Assembly: GCA_027487815.1 (NCBI GenBank)
Contig: JAIYCW010000078.1
Coordinates: 1-64,000 of the forward strand
Source: Burkholderiales bacterium
Lineage (GTDB): Bacteria > Pseudomonadota > Gammaproteobacteria > Burkholderiales > Burkholderiaceae_E
DNA length: 64,000 nucleotides
Direction: 5' to 3'
Below the pieces are notes generated by a model. The model saw only the letters and a program-made list of their open reading frames with translations, was not told the origin of the DNA and did not search any database. Both the position numbers and the translations under genes were made by a program. Every line of letters starts with the position of its first letter. Within the stretch, counting starts at the first letter, position 1. Below, one piece after another: positions 43,931 to 54,449 of the stretch.

Positions 43931-46750
43931 ATGGCAAGTATCAGCGTCGAAAAGTTTGCTGCCGAATTGAAGATGCCCGCGCAGGTATTGCTCGAGCAGC
44001 TCAATAGTGCAGGCATCATCAAAGCCGATGCGGCGGAAATGCTCAGCGAGGCCGACAAGGAAAAATTGTTGGCATCGTTGCGCAAGGCCCACGGCGGCGA
44101 GGAAGGCGCTAAAAAGAAAATCACCCTGACGCGCAAGTCCACCTCGGAGATCAAGCAAGCCGATGCCACAGGCAAGGCACGCACAATCCAGGTTGAAGTG
44201 CGCAAAAAGCGAGTGTTTGTAAAACGTGACGAGGCGGATGGCGAAGGTGCGGCCGAAGGCGGTTCTGAAGCCGAGGTGGCGTTGCCAGTTGTTGATGAAG
44301 CTGAAATGCGGCGGCGCGAGGAGGAAGACGCACGTCAGCGTGAGTTGCTTGAGCGTCAGGCTGCTGAGCTGCAGGAAATGCAGCAACGCCTTGAAATAGA
44401 GAAGCGCCGTGAAGTCGAAGCGGCGGCCGAAGCAGTGCGTGCAGAAGAAGAAGCACGCCGTGAGCGCGAGCGTGCTGCGGCCATGCTGGATGCCGAGCAA
44501 GAAGAGTTGCGACGCGGAGCGCAGGAAGAAGCCAAGGCTGCTTCCGAAACCGCCAAGCGCGCTCAAGAGGGCGCGGTAGCCCAGGTGCAGGCTCGCCGTC
44601 AGGTTGAGGCTGAGGTCGCTGAAATCAATCGATTGATGGCTGCGCGAGCCAAACCCAAGCCCGTGCCCAAGCCGGCCCCGGCGCCGGTGGAAGTCAAGCC
44701 CGTGGTGGCGGCCAAGGCGCCCAGCGGCACCTTGCATCGTCCGCCAGCAGGTGCTGCCAAGCCAGGAGTGGTGGCCAAAGCAGGCGCAGCTCCTGCCGCT
44801 CCCGGTGCGGCCGACAAAGACAAGAAACACGTCAAGAGCGAAAAGCTTTCTTCATCCTGGGCCGAAGAGGGCAACAAGAAACGCGCGCTCAAGACCCGTG
44901 GGGATTCAGCTGGCGGCGCCGGTGGCTGGCGCGGTCCGAAAGGACGCGGCGGTCGGGATCGCGATGCACACCAAGCGCCCGAGAGCACCGAGTTTGTGGT
45001 TCGCGAAGTGCATATCGCTGAAACCATTACCGTGGCCGATCTGGCGCACAAAATGTCCGTGAAGGCGGCCGAAGTCATCAAGTCATTGATGAAATTGGGC
45101 CAGATGGTCACCATCAACCAGGTGCTGGATCAGGAAACCGCCATGATCGTGGTGGAAGAGCTGGGCCATAAAGCCCTGGCAGCCAAGCTGGATGATCCCG
45201 AGGCCTTCCTCGATGTTGGTGAGATCACCGACGCCACAAGCATGCCCCGTCCCCCAGTGGTCACCGTCATGGGTCACGTTGACCATGGCAAAACCTCTTT
45301 GCTGGATTACATTCGTCGCGCCAAGGTCGCTGCAGGTGAGGCTGGCGGTATTACCCAGCATATCGGTGCCTACCATGTGGAAACACCGCGTGGTGTGGTG
45401 ACGTTTCTGGATACTCCAGGCCATGAAGCCTTTACCGCAATGCGTGCTCGTGGAGCCAAGGCCACTGATATCGTGATTCTGGTGGTTGCTGCGGACGACG
45501 GCGTGATGCCTCAAACCATTGAGGCGATCAACCACGCCAAGGCGGCCGGGGTGCCGGTGGTCGTGGCGATGAACAAGATTGACAAAGCCGAAGCCAACCC
45601 AGAGCGGGTCAAGCAAGAGCTGGTAACCCATGAGGTTGTGCCCGAGGAGTACGGCGGCGATGTGCCTATCGTTGCAGTGTCAGCGAAAACTGGCCAGGGC
45701 ATTGATGAGCTGCTCGAAAACGTATTGCTGCAAGCCGAAGTTCTGGAGCTGACTGCACCCAAAGAGGGTGCGGCCAAGGGCCTCGTGATTGAGGCCCGAC
45801 TCGACAAGGGCCGCGGCCCTGTGGCGACCGTGCTGGTGCAGTCAGGCACTCTGCGCAAAGGTGATGTGCTGTTGGCGGGTTCGGTGTTTGGCCGGGTTCG
45901 CGCCATGCTCGATGAGAATGGCAAGCCGGTGTTGGAGGCGGGTCCTTCGATTCCTGTGGAGATTCAGGGCTTGCAGGAAGTGCCTTTGGCGGGTGAAGAG
46001 GTACTTGTGCTCGGCGATGAGCGCAAAGCGCGCGAAATTGCATTGTTCCGTCAGGGCAAGTTCCGTGATGTGAAGCTCGCCAAGCAACAAGCGGCCAAGC
46101 TTGAAAATGTGTTTGACCAGATGACCGAGGGCGAGACCAAAACCCTGACTCTCCTGATCAAGGCGGATGTACAGGGCTCACAGGAAGCCTTGCAGCACGC
46201 CATGCTCAAGCTTTCCACCGATGAAATCAAGGTGCTTGTGGTGCATCAGGCGGTGGGCGGCATCACCGAGGGCGATGTGAATCTCGCCACCGCATCCAAG
46301 GCGGTCATCATTGGCTTTAACGTGCGCGCCGACATGCAGGCTAAGCGGCTGGCTGAAACCAATGGCGTTGATATTCGCTACTACAACATCATTTATGACG
46401 CTGTAGATGAGGTGAAGTCGGCGATGTCCGGTTTGCTCTCGCCAGAGAAGAAAGAAGAGGCGATTGGCTTGGTCGAGATCCGTCAGGTGTTCCGCGTTTC
46501 GAAGGTGGGCAACATCGCCGGTTGTATGGTGATGGAAGGCATTGTGCGTCGTGGGTCACAGGTGCGTTTGCTGCGCGACTCCACAGTGATCTGGACTGGC
46601 GAACTCGATTCGCTCAAGCGCTTCAAGGATGATGTGCGCGAGGTCAAGGAAGGCTTCGAGTGCGGCTTGTCCCTGAAGAACTATGACGACATCAAGGAAG
46701 GCGATCAGCTCGAGGTGTTTGAAGTCAAAGAGGTGGCGCGATCGCTGTAA
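43931..46750 (+). CDS. infB: Translation initiation factor IF-2
   Basis: IF-2 of about 939 residues. It comprises an N-terminal IF2N domain ([15 protein letters not shown]), a long charged, coiled and Ala/Pro/Lys-rich linker, a second IF2N ([19 protein letters not shown]), then the G domain with GHVDHGKTS near residue 447, DTPGHEAF and NKID. The C-terminal domains bind fMet-tRNA. It positions the initiator tRNA on the 30S subunit. ATG 43931 gives the conserved N-terminus. It lies 38 bases after nusA. The extended linker is normal for betaproteobacteria. Confidence 0.97.
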   Translation: MASISVEKFAAELKMPAQVLLEQLNSAGIIKADAAEMLSEADKEKLLASLRKAHGGEEGAKKKITLTRKSTSEIKQADATGKARTIQVEVRKKRVFVKRDEADGEGAAEGGSEAEVALPVVDEAEMRRREEEDARQRELLERQAAELQEMQQRLEIEKRREVEAAAEAVRAEEEARRERERAAAMLDAEQEELRRGAQEEAKAASETAKRAQEGAVAQVQARRQVEAEVAEINRLMAARAKPKPVPKPAPAPVEVKPVVAAKAPSGTLHRPPAGAAKPGVVAKAGAAPAAPGAADKDKKHVKSEKLSSSWAEEGNKKRALKTRGDSAGGAGGWRGPKGRGGRDRDAHQAPESTEFVVREVHIAETITVADLAHKMSVKAAEVIKSLMKLGQMVTINQVLDQETAMIVVEELGHKALAAKLDDPEAFLDVGEITDATSMPRPPVVTVMGHVDHGKTSLLDYIRRAKVAAGEAGGITQHIGAYHVETPRGVVTFLDTPGHEAFTAMRARGAKATDIVILVVAADDGVMPQTIEAINHAKAAGVPVVVAMNKIDKAEANPERVKQELVTHEVVPEEYGGDVPIVAVSAKTGQGIDELLENVLLQAEVLELTAPKEGAAKGLVIEARLDKGRGPVATVLVQSGTLRKGDVLLAGSVFGRVRAMLDENGKPVLEAGPSIPVEIQGLQEVPLAGEEVLVLGDERKAREIALFRQGKFRDVKLAKQQAAKLENVFDQMTEGETKTLTLLIKADVQGSQEALQHAMLKLSTDEIKVLVVHQAVGGITEGDVNLATASKAVIIGFNVRADMQAKRLAETNGVDIRYYNIIYDAVDEVKSAMSGLLSPEKKEEAIGLVEIRQVFRVSKVGNIAGCMVMEGIVRRGSQVRLLRDSTVIWTGELDSLKRFKDDVREVKEGFECGLSLKNYDDIKEGDQLEVFEVKEVARSL

Positions 46751-46779
46751 ATCGTGCCCAACGCCATCAGGGCAGCGCG

Positions 46780-47133
46780 GTGCCCCGCGCGACCCGGGTG
46801 GCTGAGCAACTGCATCATGAGCTTGCGGAGTTGATTCGCGGCGAGCTCAAGGACCCGCGCGTCGGCATGGTGACCATCACCGGGCTTGATATCACTGCGG
46901 ACTATGCCTGGGCCACCGTGCACTACACCGTATTGCCCAGCGATGAAAAAACCTTGGCTGATACTGCCGCCGGACTCGCAGCCAGCACCGGATTTTTGCA
47001 GGGTCAACTGGGGCGGCGCGTGCGTATTCACACCACCCCGAGGTTGAAGTTTGTGTTGGACCGCTCGGTGGAAAAAGGCCTGGAGATCGATATTCTGATT
47101 CGCGCAGCCAACCAGCTGCGCAGCTCGGAGTGA
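46780..47133 (+). CDS. rbfA: Ribosome-binding factor A
   Basis: The 117-residue RbfA has the conserved RVAEQLHHELAELIRGELKDP and DYAWATVHYTVL segments of the KH-like fold and the C-terminal PRLKFVLDRSVEKG. It is a cold-shock 30S maturation factor. The start is GTG 46780 with AGGG seven bases upstream; no ATG is available. It follows infB by 29 bases. Confidence 0.93.
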   Translation: MPRATRVAEQLHHELAELIRGELKDPRVGMVTITGLDITADYAWATVHYTVLPSDEKTLADTAAGLAASTGFLQGQLGRRVRIHTTPRLKFVLDRSVEKGLEIDILIRAANQLRSSE

Positions 47134-47143
47134 TGGGCGGGCC

Positions 47144-48103
47144 ATGGCAAAGACGGTTTCACACCGCGAGTCGGTGCACGGAGTGTTGTGGCTCGATAAG
47201 CCTTTAGGGCTGAGTTCCAACGATGCCCTGATTCGGGCCAAGCGCTCGCTGGCAGCCTTAAAAGCGGGCCACGGCGGCACGCTCGACCCCATGGCCACCG
47301 GCTTGCTCCCTCTAGCTTTTGGCGAAGCAACCAAGTTCTTGCATGACCTGTTGCATGCCGATAAAACCTATGAAGCGGTGATGCAGCTCGGGGTAGTGAC
47401 ATCAACCGGTGATGCTGAAGGTGAGGTGCTGTCAACCAGCCCGGTGCCGAATACAGAGCAAGCGATGGCATCGCAAATCGAGCAGGTCATGCAGCAATTC
47501 GTGGGTGCCATTCAGCAGATTCCCCCGATGGCCTCAGCATTGAAACATCAGGGGCAGCCGCTTTATAAACTGGCCCGTGCGGGTATTGAGATAGAGCGCG
47601 CGCCCCGGAGCATCACGATCCATTGGTTAAAGCGTATCGCGCTTGAGCAAAGCATTGCCCCCAGCCTGAACTGGCCGCATGTTGCGTTTCGAGTTCGGGT
47701 CAGTAAAGGCACCTACATCCGGACCCTTGCGCAGGACATCGGTGATCGGCTCGGGACGGGCGCGCACCTTGTAGCGTTGCGCCGACTGGGGGTTGGCGAG
47801 TATGAGAGTGCTGGTGTTCCCTTGCTCGAAATCGAAGAGCGCGGCGCCCGGGCTGCTGGCGAGGCTCGCGCACTGCTTGGCCCGGTGGATGCGCTGGTGC
47901 AGGGTTTGCCCCGAATTGAGCTGCCTGAGAGCGCGGCTCAACGATTTTGTCATGGCCAGAGGATAGGCTTGTTCGATCTGCCCATGCTTACCCCTTCTGA
48001 CCACTTGCTTCGCACCCGCGTTTATCGCGGTGAGCGTTTGCTCGGCACCGCCTGGCTTGATGCCGAACGGTTGGCTCCCGAACGCCTTGTTCATCTGTCC
48101 TGA
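47144..48103 (+). CDS. truB: tRNA pseudouridine(55) synthase TruB
   Basis: The 319-residue TruB has GVLWLDKPLGLSSNDAL and the catalytic motif GGTLDPMATGLLPL with Asp near residue 47, followed by the RNA-contact segment VRVSKGTYIRTLAQDIGD. It makes pseudouridine 55 in the T loop of tRNAs. It begins ten bases after the rbfA stop and is part of the same operon. The C-terminal PUA-like region is present. Confidence 0.95.
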   Translation: MAKTVSHRESVHGVLWLDKPLGLSSNDALIRAKRSLAALKAGHGGTLDPMATGLLPLAFGEATKFLHDLLHADKTYEAVMQLGVVTSTGDAEGEVLSTSPVPNTEQAMASQIEQVMQQFVGAIQQIPPMASALKHQGQPLYKLARAGIEIERAPRSITIHWLKRIALEQSIAPSLNWPHVAFRVRVSKGTYIRTLAQDIGDRLGTGAHLVALRRLGVGEYESAGVPLLEIEERGARAAGEARALLGPVDALVQGLPRIELPESAAQRFCHGQRIGLFDLPMLTPSDHLLRTRVYRGERLLGTAWLDAERLAPERLVHLS

Positions 48104-48139
48104 ATTTCTATTCAATCCTTCCTACAAAAAGACCTGCCC

Positions 48140-50017
48140 ATGAGCTCCTCCATACGAAACATTGCGATCATCGCGCACGTTGACCACGGCAAGACCACCC
48201 TGGTTGACCAGATGCTGCGCCAGTCCGGCACCTTCCGCGCCAACGAGAAAGTCACCGAGCGGGTGATGGACAGTAACGATCTTGAGCGCGAACGCGGCAT
48301 CACGATCCTTGCAAAGAACTGCGCCGTTGAGTACCAAGGCACCCGAATCAATATCGTTGACACACCTGGGCACGCCGACTTTGGTGGCGAGGTTGAGCGT
48401 GCGCTTTCGATGGTGGATGGCGTGCTGTTGTTGGTCGACGCTGTGGAAGGCCCGATGCCCCAAACCCGTTTTGTGACCCGCAAGGCGCTAGCCCTCGGGC
48501 TCAAGCCCATTGTGGTGATCAACAAGGTTGACCGACCCGGCGCGCGTACCGACTGGGTGGTGAATGCCACTTTTGATCTTTTCGACAAGCTGGGCGCTAC
48601 CGAAGAGCAACTCGATTTTCCGGTGGTGTATGCCTCGGCGATTAATGGCTATGCGCTCGATTCAATGAATGACATGCCGGACGATGGTGTCGATGGCCCG
48701 GGTGATGCCGCGAGCGAGGGCTTGTCGATGGATCCGTTGTTTAACGCGGTGCTCAAGCATGTGCCCGAGCGCAATGACGATCCTGATGGCCCGTTGCAGT
48801 TGCAGATCTCCGCACTGGATTACTCCAGCTATGTGGGCAAGATTGGCATTGGCCGGATTTTGCGCGGTCGCATTCGCAGCGGCCAGACCGTGAGCATCAT
48901 GCAAGGCGATCCTGCTGAGACCGGGATTGCACCGGCCAATGCCAAGATCAACCAGGTGCTGCGCTTCAAGGGGCTGGAGCGCGAAGTTGTGCCCTTGGCC
49001 GAGGCTGGAGACATCATTGCAATCAACGGGATTGAAGACCTGTTCATTGGCACCACGGTTGTGGACACCAGCGCGCTTGATGCACTGCCGTTGCTGAAGG
49101 TTGATGAGCCCACAATGACCATGGAGTTTCTGGTGAATACCAGCCCGATGGCCGGCCGCGAAGGCAAGTATGTGACCAGCCGCCAGATTCGCGAGCGACT
49201 TGAGCGTGAGCTCAAGGCCAATGTGGCCCTGCGCGTGGAATTTCCTTCCGATAGCGACACCTTCATTGTGTCCGGGCGAGGTGAATTACACCTCACCATC
49301 TTGCTGGAAAACATGCGCCGCGAAGGCTATGAAATGGCCGTGTCACGCCCCAAGCCCCGCATCAAGTTTGTCGATGGACAAAAGCTGGAGCCCTTTGAAA
49401 TCCTTTCCATGGATCTTGAAGAAACCCATCAGGGCTCGGTGATGGAACTGCTCGGGCGGCGCAAGGGTGAACTGCAAAACATGGAGTCCGATAGCAAAGG
49501 GCGTGTGCGCCTGGACTATCGCGTACCTGCCCGTGGCCTGATCGGCTTTCACAATGAATTTCTTAACCTGACACGCGGCACCGGGATCATGAGTCACGTG
49601 TTTGACACCTACGATGCCTGGTCGGGTGATATCGAGGATCGTCGTAATGGTGTGTTGATCTCGCAGGATGACGGTGGTGCGGTGGCCTATGCCCTTTGGA
49701 AGTTGCAAGAGCGCGGCCGTATGTTTGTGAGCCCAGGGGACCCGCTCTATGAGGGCATGGTGATCGGCATCCATTCGCGCGATAACGATCTGGTGGTGAA
49801 TCCGGTCAAGGAAAAAAAGCTGACCAACGTACGCGCTTCCGGCAAGGACGAGCATATCGTCCTGACCCCGCCGATTCAGCTCACCCTTGAGAAAGCGGTG
49901 GAGTTCATTGCCGAGGATGAGCTGGTCGAACTGACCCCCAAGAGCATTCGTTTGCGCAAGCGCTATCTCAAGGAGCATGAGCGCAAGCGCGCATCGCGGG
50001 AGTCTGAAGCCGTCTGA
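48140..50017 (+). CDS. typA: Translational GTPase TypA/BipA
   Basis: The 625-residue BipA has a G domain with [16 protein letters not shown] (switch I), [11 protein letters not shown] and NKVD. EF-G-like domains follow, and the C-terminal specific domain has [18 protein letters not shown] and [15 protein letters not shown]. It is a ribosome-associated GTPase for assembly and stress growth. It lies 36 bases after truB, an arrangement typical of Burkholderiales. Confidence 0.96.
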   Translation: MSSSIRNIAIIAHVDHGKTTLVDQMLRQSGTFRANEKVTERVMDSNDLERERGITILAKNCAVEYQGTRINIVDTPGHADFGGEVERALSMVDGVLLLVDAVEGPMPQTRFVTRKALALGLKPIVVINKVDRPGARTDWVVNATFDLFDKLGATEEQLDFPVVYASAINGYALDSMNDMPDDGVDGPGDAASEGLSMDPLFNAVLKHVPERNDDPDGPLQLQISALDYSSYVGKIGIGRILRGRIRSGQTVSIMQGDPAETGIAPANAKINQVLRFKGLEREVVPLAEAGDIIAINGIEDLFIGTTVVDTSALDALPLLKVDEPTMTMEFLVNTSPMAGREGKYVTSRQIRERLERELKANVALRVEFPSDSDTFIVSGRGELHLTILLENMRREGYEMAVSRPKPRIKFVDGQKLEPFEILSMDLEETHQGSVMELLGRRKGELQNMESDSKGRVRLDYRVPARGLIGFHNEFLNLTRGTGIMSHVFDTYDAWSGDIEDRRNGVLISQDDGGAVAYALWKLQERGRMFVSPGDPLYEGMVIGIHSRDNDLVVNPVKEKKLTNVRASGKDEHIVLTPPIQLTLEKAVEFIAEDELVELTPKSIRLRKRYLKEHERKRASRESEAV

Positions 50018-50079
50018 TTCGGCACTCGTCGGGAAATTGATTATCCTGCGGGGCATTGTTGTGTTCACGAAAGACACTT

Positions 50080-51834
50080 ATGCCCCGAGCAACTTTACCC
50101 GTCGAGCGGCTCAAACCTGAGGCGCTGCGCAGTTATCGCTGGTTCGGGCCAGACGACCTGCGCTCATTCGGACATCGCTCGCGCTTCATGCAGATGGGCT
50201 TTGGTCCCGAGGATTGGCGCGGCAAACCGGTGATTGCAGTCGTCAACACCTGGAGTGATGTGAATCAATGCCACAGCCACTTCAAGCAGCGTGTTGAAGA
50301 CGTCAAGCGCGGCGTGTTGCAAGCCGGCGGGCTGCCTCTTGAACTGCCCGCGATTTCGCTCTCCGAACCGATAGTCAAGCCGACCACCATGCTCTATCGC
50401 AACTTTCTTGCGATGGAGACCGAGGAGCTTTTACGCTCGCATCCGATTGATGGCGCAGTGCTGATGGGGGGCTGCGACAAAACCACACCTGGCCTGGTGA
50501 TGGGCGCACTAAGCATGGGGCTGCCTTTCATTTATGTGCCAGCTGGCCCGATGCTGCGCGGGAACTGGAAGGGCAAGGTGCTCGGGTCGGGCTCGGATGC
50601 CTGGAAGTATTGGGATGAGCGTCGCGCGGGCAACGTCAGTGACAGTGAATGGGCCGAGCTTGAGGGCGGTATTGCCCGCAGCCATGGCACCTGCATGACC
50701 ATGGGCACAGCCGCCACCATGATGGGCATCGCCGAAGCCATCGGCCTGTGTCTGCCGGGCTCGTCTGCTATCCCGGCACCCGACGCAGGACACCCGAGAA
50801 TGTGTGCGGCCAGCGGACGCCGGATCGTGGATATGGTCTGGGAGGATTACACCCCCAAGCGCATGCTTGCCCGCATTAACTTTATCAATGCCATAGCTGC
50901 CGCGATGGCGATGGGCTGTTCCACCAATGCGATCATTCATTTGATTGCCATGTCCCGTCGCGCAGGGCTGGATGTGAGCCTGGAAGACTTCGATGCAGCC
51001 AGCCGCAAAGTGCCCGTGCTCGCCAATATTCGCCCCAGCGGCGATCGCTATTTGATGGAAGATTTTTTCTATGCGGGTGGTATGCCGGGCTTACTTAAAC
51101 GCATTGAGGGCTTTCTCGATCTCCAGGCTCTGGGAGTAAGCGGCAAGTCACTTGGGGAAGACCTCCAGCAGGCGCAGGTCCATATCGATGATGTGATTCG
51201 GCCGCTCGATCAACCGATTTATGCTGAAGGCGCATTGGCAGTGTTGCGCGGCAATATTGCGCCCGATGGGGTCGTGATCAAGCCAAGCGCATGCGCCCCC
51301 CATTTGCTCAAGCACACCGGGCCAGCATTGGTTTTCGATGACTACGCTTCGATGAAAGTTGCGGTGGACGATGAGGCCCTGGAGGTGACTGCAGACCACA
51401 TCATGGTGCTGCGCAATGCGGGGCCACTTGGTGGGCCGGGCATGCCGGAGTGGGGCATGCTGCCCATTCCCACGAAGCTTGTGAAGCAGGGCGTGCGCGA
51501 TATGCTGCGATTGTCCGATGCCCGCATGAGCGGCACCAGTTATGGCGCATGCATGCTGCATTGTGCCCCGGAAGCCTTCATAGGCGGGCCGTTGGCACTG
51601 GTGAAAACAGGTGACCTGATCAGTGTTGATGTGGCTGCGCGCTCGATTCATCTGCAGGTGAGTGATGCGGAATTGGCGCAGCGTCGGGCCGCCTGGCGCG
51701 CGCCTGAAAAGCGCTATGAGCGTGGCTATGGCTGGATGTTCAGTCGCCACATTCTGCAAGCCAATGAGGGCTGCGATTTTGATTTCCTTGAAACCAGCTT
51801 TGGGGCGCCCGTCAACGAACCGGATATCTATTGA
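50080..51834 (+). CDS. IlvD/Edd family dehydratase (sugar-acid type)
   Basis: Dehydratase of about 584 residues with the Fe-S cysteines and acid-base segments of the IlvD/Edd family: NTWSDVNQCHSHF, MGGCDKTTPG and HGTCMTMGTAATM. The N-terminus RSYRWFGPDDLRSFGHRSR is characteristic of the sugar-acid (arabonate/galactonate-like) branch rather than amino-acid biosynthetic IlvD. It would dehydrate an aldonic acid to a 2-keto-3-deoxy acid. ATG 50080 is preferred to an in-frame start at 50056. The next gene, an RraA-like aldolase, starts one base after its stop. The substrate is inferred. Confidence 0.85.
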   Translation: MPRATLPVERLKPEALRSYRWFGPDDLRSFGHRSRFMQMGFGPEDWRGKPVIAVVNTWSDVNQCHSHFKQRVEDVKRGVLQAGGLPLELPAISLSEPIVKPTTMLYRNFLAMETEELLRSHPIDGAVLMGGCDKTTPGLVMGALSMGLPFIYVPAGPMLRGNWKGKVLGSGSDAWKYWDERRAGNVSDSEWAELEGGIARSHGTCMTMGTAATMMGIAEAIGLCLPGSSAIPAPDAGHPRMCAASGRRIVDMVWEDYTPKRMLARINFINAIAAAMAMGCSTNAIIHLIAMSRRAGLDVSLEDFDAASRKVPVLANIRPSGDRYLMEDFFYAGGMPGLLKRIEGFLDLQALGVSGKSLGEDLQQAQVHIDDVIRPLDQPIYAEGALAVLRGNIAPDGVVIKPSACAPHLLKHTGPALVFDDYASMKVAVDDEALEVTADHIMVLRNAGPLGGPGMPEWGMLPIPTKLVKQGVRDMLRLSDARMSGTSYGACMLHCAPEAFIGGPLALVKTGDLISVDVAARSIHLQVSDAELAQRRAAWRAPEKRYERGYGWMFSRHILQANEGCDFDFLETSFGAPVNEPDIY

Positions 51835-51835
51835 A

Positions 51836-52558
51836 ATGGATGCAGCCATCAAGCAGCAGCTTATGCAGGTGAGCACAGCAACGCTTTGTACCGTGCTCTA
51901 TAAGCGTGGCCTGCGCAATCAGTTCATTCAGGATGTGCGGCCAGTGAATCCTGCGCGTATGCCAGCGCTGCCAAACATGGTCGGGCCTGCTTTCACCTTG
52001 CGTTATATCCCGGCGCGAGAAGATCTCAATCCGGTCAGCGTATTTCAGGACCGGCAACATCCGCAGCGCCAGGCCGTGGAGCAATGTCCGCCGGGCGCGG
52101 TGTTGGTGATGGATAGCCGGAAAGATGCGCGCGCGGCCTCAGCAGGCTCGATTCTGGTAACACGCTTGATGGTGCGCGGTGTGGCGGGGGTGGTGACCGA
52201 TGGCGGGTTTCGTGATTCACCTGAAATCGGCGCGATGGCGATTCCTGCCTATCATCAGCGACCCAGTGCTCCAACCAACATTACCCTGCATCAGGCGCTC
52301 GACATCAATGCGCCGATTGGTTGCGGCGATGTTGCGGTATGGCCTGGCGATATTGTGGTGGGCGATGCTGAAGGGGTGGTGGTAGTGCCGCAGCATTTGG
52401 CTGCAGAAGTCGCGCTTGAAGCCGTCGAGATGACAGCTTTCGAGGATTTTGTGACGGAGCGAGTCCGCCAGGGCCAAAGTATCCTGGGGCTCTATCCCGC
52501 CACCGAAGCATCTGCCCGCGATGACTTCGCGCAATGGCGGGCAAAACACAATCGATAG
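51836..52558 (+). CDS. RraA-like/HMG aldolase family protein
   Basis: Protein of about 240 residues with the RraA/HMG-aldolase core: QVSTATLCTVLYKRG, PPGAVLVMDSRKD and GVVTDGGFRD, which supplies the Arg and Asp of the active site, then GDVAVWPGDIVVGDAEGVVVVP. Family members are divalent-metal-dependent retro-aldolases of 4-hydroxy-4-methyl-2-oxoglutarate or related 2-oxo acids; the RNase E regulator role belongs to a subset only. It starts one base after the dehydratase stop. A dehydratase followed by an aldolase makes a short sugar-acid degradation route likely. Confidence 0.82.
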   Translation: MDAAIKQQLMQVSTATLCTVLYKRGLRNQFIQDVRPVNPARMPALPNMVGPAFTLRYIPAREDLNPVSVFQDRQHPQRQAVEQCPPGAVLVMDSRKDARAASAGSILVTRLMVRGVAGVVTDGGFRDSPEIGAMAIPAYHQRPSAPTNITLHQALDINAPIGCGDVAVWPGDIVVGDAEGVVVVPQHLAAEVALEAVEMTAFEDFVTERVRQGQSILGLYPATEASARDDFAQWRAKHNR

Positions 52559-52585
52559 ATCAGCTGCCTTAGCGCGGCAAAATAC

Positions 52586-53593
52586 TTACTCGGCTTTGAT
52601 TCCTGCGGTCTTAATCACCTTGGACCACAGATCGATCTCGTCCTTCACAAACTTTGTGTAATGCGTCGCGCCTGAAGGCGGAACGACAAAACCGACCGAC
52701 TCCATTCGCTGCTTGATCTCAGGCATAGCCATGATGCGTTTCATCGCTGCCTCGATCTTGTCCACTACCGGTTGCGGAGTACCACGCACCGCCGAAAGTC
52801 CCGACCAGCTCAAAGCCTCATAACCTTGCAATCCCGACTCTGCAATTGTCGGCACATCGGGAAACAGTGGATTACGCTCCTTGCTGGTCACGGCGAGGGC
52901 ACGCAGCTTGCCGGCCCGCACATGCGGCAAGGCGGCATCCTGATTGATGAAGATCATCGGAATCTGGTTACCCAGCAGATCGGTCATCATCGGGCCGCCG
53001 CCCCGGTAGGGGATTCCCACCATGAAAAACCCATTGCACGATTTCACCCCGGGCGGGCACTGACTTGCCACTTGCTTGAGAAGCTCCATGGCCATATGCC
53101 CGGATGCTGCGTGGGTGTAGCCGTAGTTGAGTTTGCCTGGGTTCTTGCGCACCCACTCCACCATTTCCCGAAAGGACTTGAACGGCACATCGGGATGTAC
53201 TACCAGCACATTCGGGCCCGAATGAATCTGGCTGATATGCATGAAATCCTTGACACTATCGTAGGCGAGTTTTGGGTCCAGGCCATGCGCCACTGCATTC
53301 GAGCCTACGCCTGTGAGCAACAAGGTATAGCCATCAGGTGTTGCCTTGGCGGCCCGCGCAGAGCCAATGGTGCCACCTGCGCCACCAAGATTCTCCACCA
53401 GCACGGGCTGACCCAGCTCCTTGGCCAAAGGGGCAGCAACCATACGTGCCATCACATCGCTGGTTCCGCCTGGCGGGAAGGGCACGATGATGCGAACGGG
53501 TTTGTTCGGATAGGTTTCATCCGCGAGGCTGGGGGCGCACAGCATTGCACCAACACTCATCACGGCAAGGGCAAGCAAAGGGCGTCGTTGCAT
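52586..53593 (-). CDS. Bug/TctC family periplasmic solute receptor
   Basis: The 335-residue protein has a signal peptide (MQRRPLLALAVMSVGAMLCAP) ending ASLADE-like near residue 25. The typical Bug opening follows, YPNKPVRIIVPFPPGGTSD, with LVENLGGAGGTIGSA. Such receptors work with tripartite tricarboxylate transporters or alone as sensors and bind carboxylates. No TctA or TctB gene is in the window. It is convergent with the dehydratase-aldolase pair (27-base gap) and may bind the acid that those enzymes degrade. Confidence 0.9.
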   Translation of the reverse strand: MQRRPLLALAVMSVGAMLCAPSLADETYPNKPVRIIVPFPPGGTSDVMARMVAAPLAKELGQPVLVENLGGAGGTIGSARAAKATPDGYTLLLTGVGSNAVAHGLDPKLAYDSVKDFMHISQIHSGPNVLVVHPDVPFKSFREMVEWVRKNPGKLNYGYTHAASGHMAMELLKQVASQCPPGVKSCNGFFMVGIPYRGGGPMMTDLLGNQIPMIFINQDAALPHVRAGKLRALAVTSKERNPLFPDVPTIAESGLQGYEALSWSGLSAVRGTPQPVVDKIEAAMKRIMAMPEIKQRMESVGFVVPPSGATHYTKFVKDEIDLWSKVIKTAGIKAE

Positions 53594-53649
53594 GGTCCGG
53601 TCTCCTTTTGTTTTGGGGCTTTTATTCGAATACAGGGAACAGCCCGCTA

Positions 53650-53693
53650 CCCGCTAGCCTAGCGTAATCCCAGGCCACGCGCGAGCTAGCGGG
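53650..53693. repeat. Inverted repeat between divergent Bug and exported-protein genes
   Basis: CCCGCTAGC (53650-53658) and GCTAGCGGG (53685-53693) form perfect nine-base arms separated by 26 bases. A third partial copy, CCCGCTA, lies directly before at 53643-53649. It sits in the ~195-base region between divergent genes, where a regulator dimer or tetramer could bind. No function is shown. Confidence 0.5.
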
Positions 53694-53788
53694 ATACTGG
53701 TTCCGGAAAGATGTGGCGATCTCAGCTCACGTCAATCGTGAGGCTTTATCAGGCGGAGTATCATCCGAGCCGTTATCTTGGAGCTCCA

Positions 53789-54316
53789 ATGAAAGTGTCT
53801 TCTAAAACCCTCTCGGTGAAGTTGCTCGCGGCGATGTTTGGCCTATCGGCCGGGCTTGCTGTTCAGGCTCAGTCCACCGGTGCTTCGCCAAATACCACCG
53901 GCCCTTGGAGCAATGGGCGATGGATGTTGCAAACGAGCCTTTACACCACCCATTTCAGCCCTAACCCAGAGCATGTCAATCGCCAAAATCTGATTAACCT
54001 CGAGTATTGGCGCCAGGACCAATGGCTGGTGGGTGGGGCAATTTTTCGTAACTCCTTCGGGCAGCCTTCGCAATACATCTATTTGGGCAAGTATTGGCGG
54101 CCCTTTGATTTTTCGCAAAACATTCACCTCAAACTTACCGGTGGATTGCTGCATGGCTACAAGGATCAGTACCGTGACAAGATCCCATTCAACCAGGCCG
54201 GTGTGGCGCCGGCAATCCTGCCTTCGATCGGGTACTCAACCAAGCGTTTGAATGCCGAGATGATCCTCTTTGGCACCTCTGGTCTCATGCTCACGGCAGG
54301 CGTGTTTTTCGACTAA
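53789..54316 (+). CDS. Exported small protein, probable outer-membrane barrel
   Basis: Protein of about 175 residues with a signal peptide (MKVSSKTLSVKLLAAMFGLSAGLAVQAQ). The mature part has alternating aromatic strands (RWMLQTSLYTTHF; YIYLGKYWRPFDF; HLKLTGGLLHGYK; LMLTAGVFFD) ending in a C-terminal Phe-Asp, as in small beta barrels. It resembles acyltransferase-like (PagP-type) or uncharacterised barrel proteins conserved in betaproteobacteria. GGAG precedes ATG 53789, and a frame upstream to 53711 is unlikely to be used. Function unknown. Confidence 0.65.
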   Translation: MKVSSKTLSVKLLAAMFGLSAGLAVQAQSTGASPNTTGPWSNGRWMLQTSLYTTHFSPNPEHVNRQNLINLEYWRQDQWLVGGAIFRNSFGQPSQYIYLGKYWRPFDFSQNIHLKLTGGLLHGYKDQYRDKIPFNQAGVAPAILPSIGYSTKRLNAEMILFGTSGLMLTAGVFFD

Positions 54317-54339
54317 TTACGGGTGTATCTATGCGACTG

Positions 54340-54365
54340 GCGCAGTGAAACAACACTGCGCAGTG
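54340..54365. repeat. Nested inverted repeat upstream of the SWIB gene
   Basis: GCGCAGTG (54340-54347), a six-base loop and CACTGCGC (54354-54361) form a perfect hairpin. Its right arm is also the left half of a 12-base palindrome CACTGCGCAGTG (54354-54365). There is no immediate T tract; a TTTTT lies about 15 bases downstream. It may be a weak terminator of the preceding gene or an operator. Confidence 0.45.
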
Positions 54366-54449
54366 GAATAGATAAAATTTTTGTTGTTCTCCTGCGCAAC
54401 TCTTGTCATCCTTGCGCTGTTCTTACCCTGGCTACACTGAGGAGTCATC

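Noticed and set aside
43907-44830. 307-codon antisense frame rich in Phe, Leu and His opposite infB
   Set aside because: Composition follows from the Lys/Glu/Ala-rich IF-2 linker on the other strand.
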